DNA of 7,052 nucleotides from an uncultured Gemmatimonadota bacterium (GTDB lineage: Bacteria; Gemmatimonadota; Gemmatimonadetes; Gemmatimonadales; Gemmatimonadaceae). Below are positions 1 to 5,892 of this stretch, piece by piece. The stretch's first letter is position 1; the number at the start of each line of letters is the position of its first letter. Location: the NCBI GenBank assembly GCA_903894655.1, contig CAITQY010000181.1, positions 1 to 7,052 on the forward strand. The letters run 5' to 3'. The notes under the pieces are model-generated. The model saw only the letters and a program-made list of their open reading frames with translations. It did not search any database and had not been told where the DNA came from. The translations under genes and the position numbers were made by a program.

Positions 1-31
1 GAGGACCGCAGCGTGGTGATCCTGCGTCCTC
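1..31. repeat. Imperfect inverted repeat (hairpin) at window edge
   Basis: Bases 1-5 (GAGGA) pair with 27-31 (TCCTC) and bases 7-11 (CGCAG) pair with 22-26 (CTGCG), with a single bulged C at 6 and a 10-base loop. The hairpin starts about 50 bases beyond the nfo stop in the direction of transcription, so it could be part of a transcription terminator. The T-run that would prove it lies outside the window, if it exists. The pyrimidine-rich right flank (32-38, CTTCCTG) may continue the right arm, in which case the true repeat extends off the left edge and could be a dispersed REP-like element. The remaining bases 32-80 show no gene on either strand that I can support. Confidence 0.35.
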
Positions 32-80
32 CTTCCTGAAACCCTCCTCCCTGCTTCCTAGGCCGTTGGCTGTTCGCCGT

Positions 81-1073
81 TCACCCCGCCGCATACCCTC
101 GCAACAACCGCAGCATCCTTCCGTCCGTCTCCGCCGGCGTGTCGCCTTTGGGCGTTTCGATCACCTTCGGAATCGTGGCCATCCGCTCGTCGGTCATGAT
201 GCGGCGAAATACCGCTTCGCCGATCGTGCCTTCGGCAATCAGTTCGTGGCGGTCGAGATGTGAGCCCAGCTTGGCCTTCGAGTCATTCAGGTGCAGGCAG
301 CCGAGTGTCTCGAAGCCCAGCAGGTCGCTGAGTTGCGCGAACACGCCGTCGTAGTCGGTGACCAGATCGTAGCCGGCGGCCCAGATGTGCGCGGTGTCCA
401 GGCACACGCCCACGCGATGGCGCAGCGCCGCCGGAATGCGCGACAGCAGGTCGGCCATCTCCCCGAACGTCGATCCCAGCACCGTGCCCTGACCGGCCGT
501 GAGTTCCATCAGCAAGCGAGTGGGCCCCACTTCGGCTTCGAGCGCGGCGGTGATGCCCTCGGCGTTGCGCGCAATCCCGCTCGCGCGGTCGTCCATGAAA
601 TTGCCGGGGTGCGACACCAACGCGTCGAGCCCTAGCGCGTGGCATCGACGGAGTTCGGCGCTGAAGCTCTCCACCGAACGGGCCCGCAGCGCGTCATCAG
701 GTGAGGCGAGATTGATCAGATACGAATCGTGCGCACACGTCCAGCGCACCTTCGTCGCCGTCATCGCCGTGCGATACCGCGTTGCCTCGGCGTCGTCGAT
801 GTCACGCTCGAGCCAGCGGTTCGCCTGCTTGGTGAAGATCTGCGCCCCCGTCGCGCTGATCTCACGCGCCCGCGCCGCGGACTCCCACGTGCCGCCGGCG
901 ACTGAGACATGTGAACCGAGCGGCGCGCGGTCCTTCGTCCAGTCACCCGCATCGACCACGATGTCCGCCGTAATCGACGGGGCAGGCGGCGAGGGCGCCT
1001 TTCGGGTGGAGACCTTCTTCGCAGGGGCCGCCGCAGCGGTTTTTTTAGCAGGCATGCCCAACAGTATCACCAA
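81..1073 (-). CDS. nfo: Endonuclease IV (AP endonuclease, base excision repair)
   Basis: Probable deoxyribonuclease IV, which cuts the DNA backbone 5' to abasic sites and removes 3' blocking groups in base excision repair in the cytoplasm. The xylose-isomerase-like TIM barrel runs from about residue 50 to 330. Visible family motifs are GSHVSVAGG (53-61), AHDSYLINL (114-122), SHPGNF (154-159), MELTAGQG (189-196), CLDTAH (224-229), HLNDSKAKLGSHLDRHE (261-277) and IETPKG (305-310). All nine metal ligands expected from E. coli Nfo have counterparts: H115, H155, E190, D226, H229, H261, D274, H276 and E307. The first ~48 residues are a Lys/Ala/Pro-rich tail absent from typical ~280-residue homologues. 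The TTG at 1073 is chosen because GGAGG (1088-1084) lies 10 bases upstream; GTG (1070) and ATG (1055) are in frame, and ATG would give 324 residues but has no clear ribosome site. It is the last gene of the run and follows the envC-like gene by 57 bp. Confidence 0.95.
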   Translation of the reverse strand: MVILLGMPAKKTAAAAPAKKVSTRKAPSPPAPSITADIVVDAGDWTKDRAPLGSHVSVAGGTWESAARAREISATGAQIFTKQANRWLERDIDDAEATRYRTAMTATKVRWTCAHDSYLINLASPDDALRARSVESFSAELRRCHALGLDALVSHPGNFMDDRASGIARNAEGITAALEAEVGPTRLLMELTAGQGTVLGSTFGEMADLLSRIPAALRHRVGVCLDTAHIWAAGYDLVTDYDGVFAQLSDLLGFETLGCLHLNDSKAKLGSHLDRHELIAEGTIGEAVFRRIMTDERMATIPKVIETPKGDTPAETDGRMLRLLRGYAAG

Positions 1074-1130
1074 ACCCCCGCCACCTCCACATCAACTCCA
1101 TACCCTTTCTCCATACCCCTCACTCCGCCG
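1074..1130 (-). promoter_or_regulatory. Gap between envC-like gene and nfo with strong Shine-Dalgarno
   Basis: This 57-bp spacer is purine-rich on the minus strand. GGAGG at 1088-1084 is the best ribosome-binding site in the window and is correctly placed for the nfo TTG start. A 10-bp direct repeat (GGGTATGGAG on the minus strand) occurs at 1118-1109 and 1105-1096 with a 13-bp period. I see no convincing hairpin terminator or -35/-10 pair, so read-through from the upstream division genes is the simplest reading. Confidence 0.5.
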
Positions 1131-2357
1131 TTATCGCCGTCCGCGCAGCCACTCCAGCGGATCCACCGACCGCCCCTTCGGGCGGATTTCAAAGTGCAGG
1201 TGCGGCGGCAAGTCGGGGTCGGTCGCGCCCACGGTGCCAAGCAGCTGCCCCTTCGGAACCTGCTGCCCCTTTCGCACATCGATACGTGACAGCGATCCGT
1301 ACACCGAGTAGTCGCCGCCGCCGTGCTGCACGATCACCGTGGGACCGTACGTCCCCACGTTGTCGGCCAACACAACCTCGCCGGCGGCAATCGACTTCAC
1401 GGTGGTGCCCACCGACGCGCCAATGCCGATGCCGTTCCAGCGGGTGGTCGTGTTGTTCGGATTGACTACGCGCCCGAAGCGATACAAGATCGTGCCGTCC
1501 ACCGGCCAATCGAGCTTGCCGAGGTCCGACGTGCGGATACTCGATGGTGCGGCCGGACGCGCGTTCGGCGACATCTCGGCCCGACGTCGTGCCGTTTCCA
1601 ACGACGCGATCACACCGGCCACTTTGGCTTCATCACGCGCCAGCTGCGTGAGCCGTTCTCGCGTTTGCGTGGCGCTGCGCTGCACGGTGGTCAGATTGCG
1701 CTGACGTCGTGACTCGAGGTCGGCCAACCGACGCGCTTCGCGGTTCTTCTCGGAGCGGTTGCGCGCCACCTCGTCCTGCAAGCGCACAAGCAGCGATCGC
1801 TGCGAAACAATCTGATCGCGTAGCCCTTCCACCCGACGCACCAAGCCGCGGTCGTGTAGCGCGAGTTCGTGCAGGTACTTGTAGCGCGCCACCAAGCCGG
1901 CGAACGACTGCGCTGACAACATTGCCTCCACGTCGTAGAGGCTGCCGCGCTTGTAGATCTCCCCCATGCGACGTTGCAAGGCGGAGCGCTTGTTCCCCAG
2001 CTCGCTCTCTGCCTTTGCCAGGCCGGAACCGGCCTTGACGACTTCGGTATTGATCGTCTCGAGCTGTTGATCCAGCGCGCCCACGAGACGCGCCGTCGTT
2101 TTGCGCTGCGCCTCGAGATTGTTCACTTCATCGGACAACGTGCGTGCACTGCGCTGCAACTCGGCCATCTTCGATTCGAGGTCAGCGCGCTCCTTCCGTA
2201 ACTTGCCGAGCTCGTCCTGCTGCTGACGCAGTCGCTGCTCTGGCGCGCCCGTGGCTTGCGCCCGCGCAACGGACGGGGAGCCTCCCAGTATGGCTCCGAC
2301 CACCGTCAACGCGAAGAGTCGCGCCAGGGCGCCCCGCGCCACTACGCGTCGCGCCAC
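1131..2357 (-). CDS. EnvC-like murein hydrolase activator (coiled coil + degenerate LytM/M23 domain)
   Basis: Predicted periplasmic partner of FtsEX that activates peptidoglycan amidases at the division site. From the GTG at 2357 it is 408 residues. A signal peptide covers residues 1-33: Arg-rich start, hydrophobic core ALARLFALTVVGAILGG, cleavage probably after ARA. A long charged coiled coil follows (about 40-260), then a LytM domain (about 283-405). In active M23 peptidases the first zinc motif is H-x-x-x-D; here the aligned segment is WNGIGIG, with Trp307 and Gly311 at those positions, as in E. coli EnvC (WKGMVIG). The second motif HLHFE (386-390) is kept. Loss of two zinc ligands argues against hydrolase activity and for an activator role. 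The GTG start shares its G with the ftsX TAG stop (TAGTG). The frame stays open to TTG 2405, and GTGs at 2372 and 2342 are alternatives; no start has a good Shine-Dalgarno, so coupling to ftsX is likely. Confidence 0.88.
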   Translation of the reverse strand: MARRVVARGALARLFALTVVGAILGGSPSVARAQATGAPEQRLRQQQDELGKLRKERADLESKMAELQRSARTLSDEVNNLEAQRKTTARLVGALDQQLETINTEVVKAGSGLAKAESELGNKRSALQRRMGEIYKRGSLYDVEAMLSAQSFAGLVARYKYLHELALHDRGLVRRVEGLRDQIVSQRSLLVRLQDEVARNRSEKNREARRLADLESRRQRNLTTVQRSATQTRERLTQLARDEAKVAGVIASLETARRRAEMSPNARPAAPSSIRTSDLGKLDWPVDGTILYRFGRVVNPNNTTTRWNGIGIGASVGTTVKSIAAGEVVLADNVGTYGPTVIVQHGGGDYSVYGSLSRIDVRKGQQVPKGQLLGTVGATDPDLPPHLHFEIRPKGRSVDPLEWLRGRR

Positions 2358-2372
2358 TACGCGTCGCGCCAC
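2335..2372 (-). repeat. 15-bp tandem repeat at the ftsX/envC junction
   Basis: On the minus strand the unit GTGGCGCGACGCGTA occurs twice without gap (2372-2358 and 2357-2343), followed by an 8-base third partial copy (2342-2335). In the ftsX frame each copy ends the same way and supplies an in-frame TAG (2359-2357 and again 2344-2342). In the envC-like frame each copy encodes VARRV and offers a GTG start, all in frame. The stop/start junction has thus been duplicated intact. Confidence 0.9.
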
Positions 2373-3217
2373 ACGCGGCGCAGGTGGCGACCCACCGACA
2401 CCCAACTACCCACGAGACCCAGCACGCCACCGGCGGCAATGCCAAGCACGACCTGTTCGGCGTTGAAGAACTGCGCCGCAATGAGGTTCTGTGAGACGAG
2501 CTGCACGGCGGACCATGATAGCAGCGCCGCAATGGCGCCGCCGGCGAGTCCCTTGAGCGTGCCGTCAATCAGATACGGCAGCCGCACGAAATGGTTCGTC
2601 GCGCCAACCAGTCGCATGATCTCGATCTCCTTCGTGCGCGCCAGAATTGCCATGCGGATCGTGGATCCGATGATGATGATTGCGACGAGTGCGAACACGC
2701 TGCCGAGCACGGTTCCGGCGATGCCGGCGATGTTGCGGATGCGATAGAGCTTCTCCACCCATTCGCGTCCGTAGCGCACTTCCTCCACCACCGGGTACGT
2801 CTGCAGGCGCCTCGCAATGGCTTGCACCGTTTCGGGGTCGCGCGCGCCTTCTTTCAAACGCAGCTCCACCGAGCCCGGCAGCATCGCACCTTCCATCACG
2901 TCGCGGAATTCCTCGAGCTCTGCGCGTGCGCGCTGCAGCGCCGAGTCCGGGCTCACATACCCGACGTCGGCAACCTGCGGGATCTTGGTGATCCCCTGCA
3001 TCAGCTGTTCCACCTGCGCGTCCTTCGCGCCGTCGATCAGGAACGCGCGAATCTCGACGCGATCCTCGATCTCGAGCAGCGCCGACTTGATGTTGATCGC
3101 CACCAGTCCGAACAGTCCGAAGGCGAACAGGGAGAACGCGATCGTGGTCACGCCCAGCATCGCCAGCAGCGGCGCGCGCTTGAACGCCAGGAGCACTTCA
3201 CGGAGGGCCAGCCTCAT
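2357..3217 (-). CDS. ftsX: Cell division ABC transporter permease FtsX
   Basis: Integral inner-membrane partner of FtsE. The FtsEX complex transmits ATP hydrolysis across the membrane to a periplasmic amidase activator during septation. The 286-residue protein has the FtsX layout: short cytoplasmic N-terminus, TM1 (about 20-42), a large extracytoplasmic domain (about 43-162), TM2 (about 163-186), the conserved cytoplasmic loop with KEIEIMRLVGAT (196-207), TM3 (about 218-240) and TM4 (about 256-276). The extracytoplasmic domain, with AFLIDGAKDAQVEQL (58-72), is where the EnvC-type partner would bind. Its ATG overlaps the ftsE TGA as ATGA, and its TAG overlaps the downstream GTG as TAGTG, which indicates balanced, coupled translation of the three proteins. 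Length and topology match the family and nothing appears missing. Confidence 0.96.
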   Translation of the reverse strand: MRLALREVLLAFKRAPLLAMLGVTTIAFSLFAFGLFGLVAINIKSALLEIEDRVEIRAFLIDGAKDAQVEQLMQGITKIPQVADVGYVSPDSALQRARAELEEFRDVMEGAMLPGSVELRLKEGARDPETVQAIARRLQTYPVVEEVRYGREWVEKLYRIRNIAGIAGTVLGSVFALVAIIIIGSTIRMAILARTKEIEIMRLVGATNHFVRLPYLIDGTLKGLAGGAIAALLSWSAVQLVSQNLIAAQFFNAEQVVLGIAAGGVLGLVGSWVSVGRHLRRVWRDA

Positions 3218-3927
3218 CGGCGACCTCGCATGTCGGCCAGCAGTCGTGCCACATCGGTGCCGTCGTGCACCAGCTCACCGTGATCGAGTTCGAGAAAGCG
3301 CAGATTCGACCGCTGAATCATGGCGACGTCATGCGTGGCCATTAGCACGGCGGTGCCCTGGGCATTGATCTCGCGCAGCAGCAGGAAGATCGCGTGCGTG
3401 GCGCGGTCGTCGAGATTGCCCGTGGGTTCGTCGGCCAGCAGTACGAGCGGATCGTTGGCCAGCGCCCGGGCAATGGCGACGCGCTGTTGTTCACCACCGG
3501 AAAGTTCGTGCGGGAACGCTGTGGCCTTCGAGGCCAGACCGACCTGCGTGAGCAGCCGTGCGACTTTTGGGCGGATCTGGTCGTGTAGGGCGCCCGTGAC
3601 TTCCATGGCGAACGCCACGTTCTGCTCGGCGGTCCGATCGGGCAGCAGTCGAAAATCCTGAAAGACGATACCGAGCCGGCGACGCAGGATCGGTATTTCG
3701 TGTGGCTTGATCGACAGACTCGAAAAGCCGGAGATGCGTATCTCGCCCGTGGTCGGGCGTTCGGCCATCGACAACAGCTTCAGCAGGGTGCTCTTGCCCG
3801 CACCACTATGTCCCACCAAAAAGGCGAACTCGCCTTTCTGCATCTCGAACGAGATGTCGCGAAGGGCCGCGCCGGATCGGGGGTACTCCTTGCTGACGTT
3901 CGTCAGGCGAAGAATGCCGGACACCAT
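3214..3927 (-). CDS. ftsE: Cell division ABC transporter ATP-binding protein FtsE
   Basis: Cytoplasmic ATPase of the FtsEX complex. All ABC nucleotide-binding motifs are intact in 237 residues: Walker A GHSGAGKST (39-47), Q-loop with VFQDFRLLPDRT (88-99), signature LSGGEQQRVAIARAL (142-156), Walker B LVLLADEPTGNLDD (161-174) and H-loop MATHD (196-200). The Q-loop stretch and the lack of any extra domain fit FtsE better than LolD-type exporters, and the adjacent ftsX confirms it. ATG 3927 is chosen; it follows the upstream TAG stop with no spacer, and GGAG lies three bases before it. The next codon, GTG at 3924, is an equally well-placed alternative giving 236 residues. Confidence 0.96.
   Translation of the reverse strand: MVSGILRLTNVSKEYPRSGAALRDISFEMQKGEFAFLVGHSGAGKSTLLKLLSMAERPTTGEIRISGFSSLSIKPHEIPILRRRLGIVFQDFRLLPDRTAEQNVAFAMEVTGALHDQIRPKVARLLTQVGLASKATAFPHELSGGEQQRVAIARALANDPLVLLADEPTGNLDDRATHAIFLLLREINAQGTAVLMATHDVAMIQRSNLRFLELDHGELVHDGTDVARLLADMRGRR
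3223..3227 (-). promoter_or_regulatory. Ribosome-binding site of ftsX
   Basis: GAGGT on the minus strand, inside the last codons of ftsE, ends five bases before the ftsX ATG. With the ATGA overlap it supports the ATG at 3217 as the true start. Confidence 0.6.
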
Positions 3928-4944
3928 CTACTCCAATGCCTGAGTGAGATCGCCGATCAGTGTCGACGCATCCTCGAGTCCGATCCTGAGCCGGATGGCT
4001 CCGTCGGGAAGTGCGCTCGCCACCGACTCCACACCGCCCGTTCGCGCTGCCCGCTCGGCGTCATACACACGGATCTGCTGCAACCGACGGAGTCGCTCGC
4101 CGACGGCGGCGTCGCCGCCCGCCAGGGTGATCGCGATCAGGTTGCCGTACCCCGAGAAGCACTCAGTGGCCACCGCATGATCGGGATGCGTGGCAAGGCC
4201 GGGGTAGCGCACGACCTGCACAGCGCCATCGTGCGCGGCGCCATCATTCACGATCTGCGAGGCGGCCCACTGGGCGACCACCATCGCCGTGGCATTCTGC
4301 TTCGCGACTCGCACGGCGAGCGTCTGCAGTCCGCGGGCCAACTGTTGCACGGCCACGGGATGCGGCTCGGCGCCCCACGCGCGCATTTTCGTGCGCACCT
4401 CGTCGACCACGGCGTCGCTGCCGCACACGACGCCGGCATAGCCGTCACCAAGTCCGTCCAAAAACATGCTCGCGGCGTGCAGCACCACATCGGCGCCATG
4501 CTCCACGGGCCGAAAATTGATGGGGCTGGCCAGCGTGGCATCAACCACGAGTGCAAGCCCGAGTTCCTGCGTCAAGGCGCGGGCCGGCCTCAGTTCCACG
4601 ATGCGCGTGGTCGGATCAACCGGCGACTCCAGATACACGAGGCGCGTGGTCCGCGTGAGGGCTCGTCGCCATCCACGCGTTTCCGTGGGATCGACGAAGC
4701 TCACCTGAACGCCGAGCGCGGGAAGCTCATGCTCGAAGAACCAGCGCGTTTCGGGGCGCAGCCAGCGACTGGCCAGCAGGTGATCACCGGGCCGGAGGAG
4801 GGCGACCATCGTACAGGCCACCGCGGCCATGCCGCTGGCCAGCACGAGCGCTGACTCGGTCCGATCCAGCTGCGCCAGCTGACGCTCCACCGAGTTGTCA
4901 GTCGGCATGGGGGGCATCACGTCGATGTCACGCATGTCTGGCAC
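3928..4944 (-). CDS. Cys/Met metabolism PLP-fold protein lacking the catalytic lysine (probable pseudoenzyme)
   Basis: 338 residues matching the cystathionine gamma-synthase/beta-lyase family (fold type I) along their length. Visible landmarks are ASGMAA (36-41), RLVYLESPVDPTTRIVEL (101-118), VVDATLAS (133-140) with the Asp135 that contacts the PLP ring nitrogen, the PLP-lysine segment, GGVESVASALP (303-313) and RLRIGLED (318-325) with the substrate-carboxylate Arg. In the lysine segment the family has S-A-T-K-Y-L-x-G-H-x-D; here it reads AASMFLDGLGD (158-168) with Met160 in place of Lys. The PLP-stacking Tyr of the YGGT motif is also absent (WLRPET, 61-66), and about 50 N-terminal residues with the Y-x-R motif are missing. 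Classical PLP catalysis is therefore unlikely. The open frame is intact, arguing against simple decay. The GTG start at 4944 is uncertain (no Shine-Dalgarno; ATGs at 4935 and 4917 possible) and the frame closes upstream at 4999. The stop abuts the ftsE ATG. A sequencing error could explain only the Met, not the other losses. Confidence 0.85.
   Translation of the reverse strand: MPDMRDIDVMPPMPTDNSVERQLAQLDRTESALVLASGMAAVACTMVALLRPGDHLLASRWLRPETRWFFEHELPALGVQVSFVDPTETRGWRRALTRTTRLVYLESPVDPTTRIVELRPARALTQELGLALVVDATLASPINFRPVEHGADVVLHAASMFLDGLGDGYAGVVCGSDAVVDEVRTKMRAWGAEPHPVAVQQLARGLQTLAVRVAKQNATAMVVAQWAASQIVNDGAAHDGAVQVVRYPGLATHPDHAVATECFSGYGNLIAITLAGGDAAVGERLRRLQQIRVYDAERAARTGGVESVASALPDGAIRLRIGLEDASTLIGDLTQALE
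3931..3934 (-). promoter_or_regulatory. Ribosome-binding site of ftsE
   Basis: GGAG on the minus strand lies within the last codons of the upstream PLP-fold gene, three bases before ATG 3927 and six before GTG 3924. The spacing slightly favours GTG. Translation of ftsE is likely coupled to the upstream gene, whose stop immediately precedes the start. Confidence 0.5.
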
Positions 4945-4998
4945 GGCGGGTTGGATGCGGAAGGGAGGCCGAGTTGGCCGACGGCGGGCCGGACGTGG
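4945..4998 (-). other. 54-bp gap between small unknown gene and PLP-fold gene
   Basis: On the minus strand this spacer is C-rich and lacks a Shine-Dalgarno before any of the possible starts at 4944, 4935 or 4917. Its frame relative to the downstream gene is open back to the TGA at 5001-4999, but it holds no start codon. I see no terminator hairpin with a T-run and no convincing promoter boxes. It is the only gap in the right-hand seven-gene run long enough to hold a promoter for the PLP-fold/ftsEX/envC genes. Confidence 0.45.
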
Positions 4999-5331
4999 TC
5001 AGACGCGCGTCCGCGAGTCGGTGTCCAACTTGATCACGCGCACGAGTTCGGACGGAGCCGCCCCGACCACATCCCGCAGGACGCACCCGCCGCGAGGCAA
5101 CGTGTCGTCGATCTGCAGCTCGGCCAGTTCAGAGCGTCGATCCGATACCACACGCACCAGCTCGTGTCCCGTCACGAGCCGCACGAGGGCATCATCCGAG
5201 CGCAGGCGCACCATCGGCCCCCGTTCGGCGTCGCCGGGGCGGCTGCTGATGAATCCCACGACTTGCAGCACCGGGGAGAACCCGCTGAACATCCCCAGTT
5301 TGCGGGCTTTGGCCTTGTCTTCGTTGTTCAT
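4999..5331 (-). CDS. Small conserved-looking protein of unknown function
   Basis: 110 residues, soluble, with no signal peptide or membrane segment; not recognised with confidence. After a Lys-rich start (NNEDKAKARKLG) and a hydrophobic stretch (SPVLQVVGFISS, 19-30), the rest alternates short hydrophobic strands with turns: MVRLRSDDALVRLVTGHELVRVV (40-62, described by its ends), then AELQIDDTLPRGGCVLRDVV. This rhythm loosely recalls small beta-barrel domains of the double-psi type, but that is only a guess. The gene is supported by its ATGA overlap with the upstream STAS-like gene, a GAGGG ribosome site four bases upstream, and codon usage like its neighbours. Close coupling suggests it works with the STAS/ATPase proteins, perhaps as a regulatory target or partner. 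Confidence 0.72.
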   Translation of the reverse strand: MNNEDKAKARKLGMFSGFSPVLQVVGFISSRPGDAERGPMVRLRSDDALVRLVTGHELVRVVSDRRSELAELQIDDTLPRGGCVLRDVVGAAPSELVRVIKLDTDSRTRV

Positions 5332-5885
5332 GTCGCCCTCGCCACGGTGCCCGGCACCGTGAATCCGTCGTCCCGTCGCATGATCAAGCGTCGGCCCCGA
5401 AGCCGGTCCAGCTGCACCGCGGCAAACGCCTCGGTCACCGCCAGTATCGGGGCCAGCGCCTCGGCCCAGATCGGTCCGTGATCGCGCACGGCTTCCCAGT
5501 GCCGTCGCTCGTCCTCGTCCACCGAGCCGAAGAGTTCGGCCGCTCCCTCATGCCATGATACCAACGCCAGCGCGTGACGTTCGAGGACCGTCTCGATCGG
5601 GTCGATGTGGCCCTCGTGAATCCCGCGAAAGGTCAGGAATCCCGGCAGGCCGTCGTCGCTCGCGTAGCGCAGCAGCAGCTTGGCCACGATCTCGTCGGCG
5701 CACGAGAAATCCAGCAGATTGACCTGCGAGAAATCGATGGTGGTCACCACCGAGGCGCCAAGTTCGGTGACCTGCTCTTCGATCGCCGTGCGTACCGCCG
5801 CGCCGGTCGGACGCGTGACAAGATTCGAGTACAGGTCGCACACCGTGCCGCGCAGCACGGTCCCGACGTCGATATTCATGCTCAT
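5328..5885 (-). CDS. STAS-like (DUF4325-type) domain protein with possible winged-helix C-terminus
   Basis: 185 residues from ATG 5885. The stretch SVVTTIDFSQVNLLDFSCAD (45-64) has the STAS pattern of a hydrophobic strand followed by an Asp-x-Ser turn and then a helix (EIVAKLLLRYA, 65-75), resembling the STAS-like DUF4325 group that is often found beside GHKL ATPases. An N-terminal segment LYSNLVTRPTGAAVR (18-32) precedes it. The C-terminal part (about 145-178: AVTEAFAAVQLDRLRGRRL followed by MRRDDGFTVPG) looks like a recognition helix plus wing, so DNA binding is possible but unproven. The start is 7 bases after the upstream STAS-ATPase stop; the frame is open further to 5954, but that would overlap the upstream gene by 62 bases, so ATG 5885 (or ATG 5879) is preferred. 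The stop overlaps the next ATG (ATGA). Likely role: signalling partner of the ATPase encoded just upstream. Confidence 0.82.
   Translation of the reverse strand: MSMNIDVGTVLRGTVCDLYSNLVTRPTGAAVRTAIEEQVTELGASVVTTIDFSQVNLLDFSCADEIVAKLLLRYASDDGLPGFLTFRGIHEGHIDPIETVLERHALALVSWHEGAAELFGSVDEDERRHWEAVRDHGPIWAEALAPILAVTEAFAAVQLDRLRGRRLIMRRDDGFTVPGTVARAT
5336..5340 (-). promoter_or_regulatory. Ribosome-binding site of the small unknown gene
   Basis: GAGGG on the minus strand sits four bases before ATG 5331, inside the end of the STAS-like gene. It supports the short 110-residue gene as real. Confidence 0.5.
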
Positions 5886-5892
5886 CGGGCGC

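Noticed and set aside
1045..1092. 15-codon small frame overlapping the nfo start as a leader peptide
   Set aside because: It has a nearby GGAG but no regulatory codon bias or attenuator hairpin; such a short frame is expected by chance.
1170..1185. CCGCCC-CTTC-GGGCGG perfect hairpin as a terminator
   Set aside because: It lies inside the envC-like coding region and has no T-run on either side; it results from the GC-rich codons for R-P-K-G-R.
499..1311. 270-codon plus-strand open frame across nfo and the end of the envC-like gene
   Set aside because: Ser/Arg/Pro-rich shadow spanning two clearly real minus-strand genes, with no motif.
2669..2680. GAT trinucleotide run as a microsatellite
   Set aside because: It encodes the isoleucine stretch of FtsX TM2; four repeats is too short to claim instability.
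2591..3283. 230-codon plus-strand open frame opposite ftsX
   Set aside because: His/Arg/Gln-rich composition typical of an antisense shadow; ftsX motifs are unambiguous on the other strand.
3700..4854. 384-codon plus-strand open frame opposite the PLP-fold gene
   Set aside because: It is longer than the gene it opposes, but its translation is rich in His/Arg/Gln/Gly with no recognisable motif, while the minus strand matches a known family along its length. High GC makes such antisense frames common.
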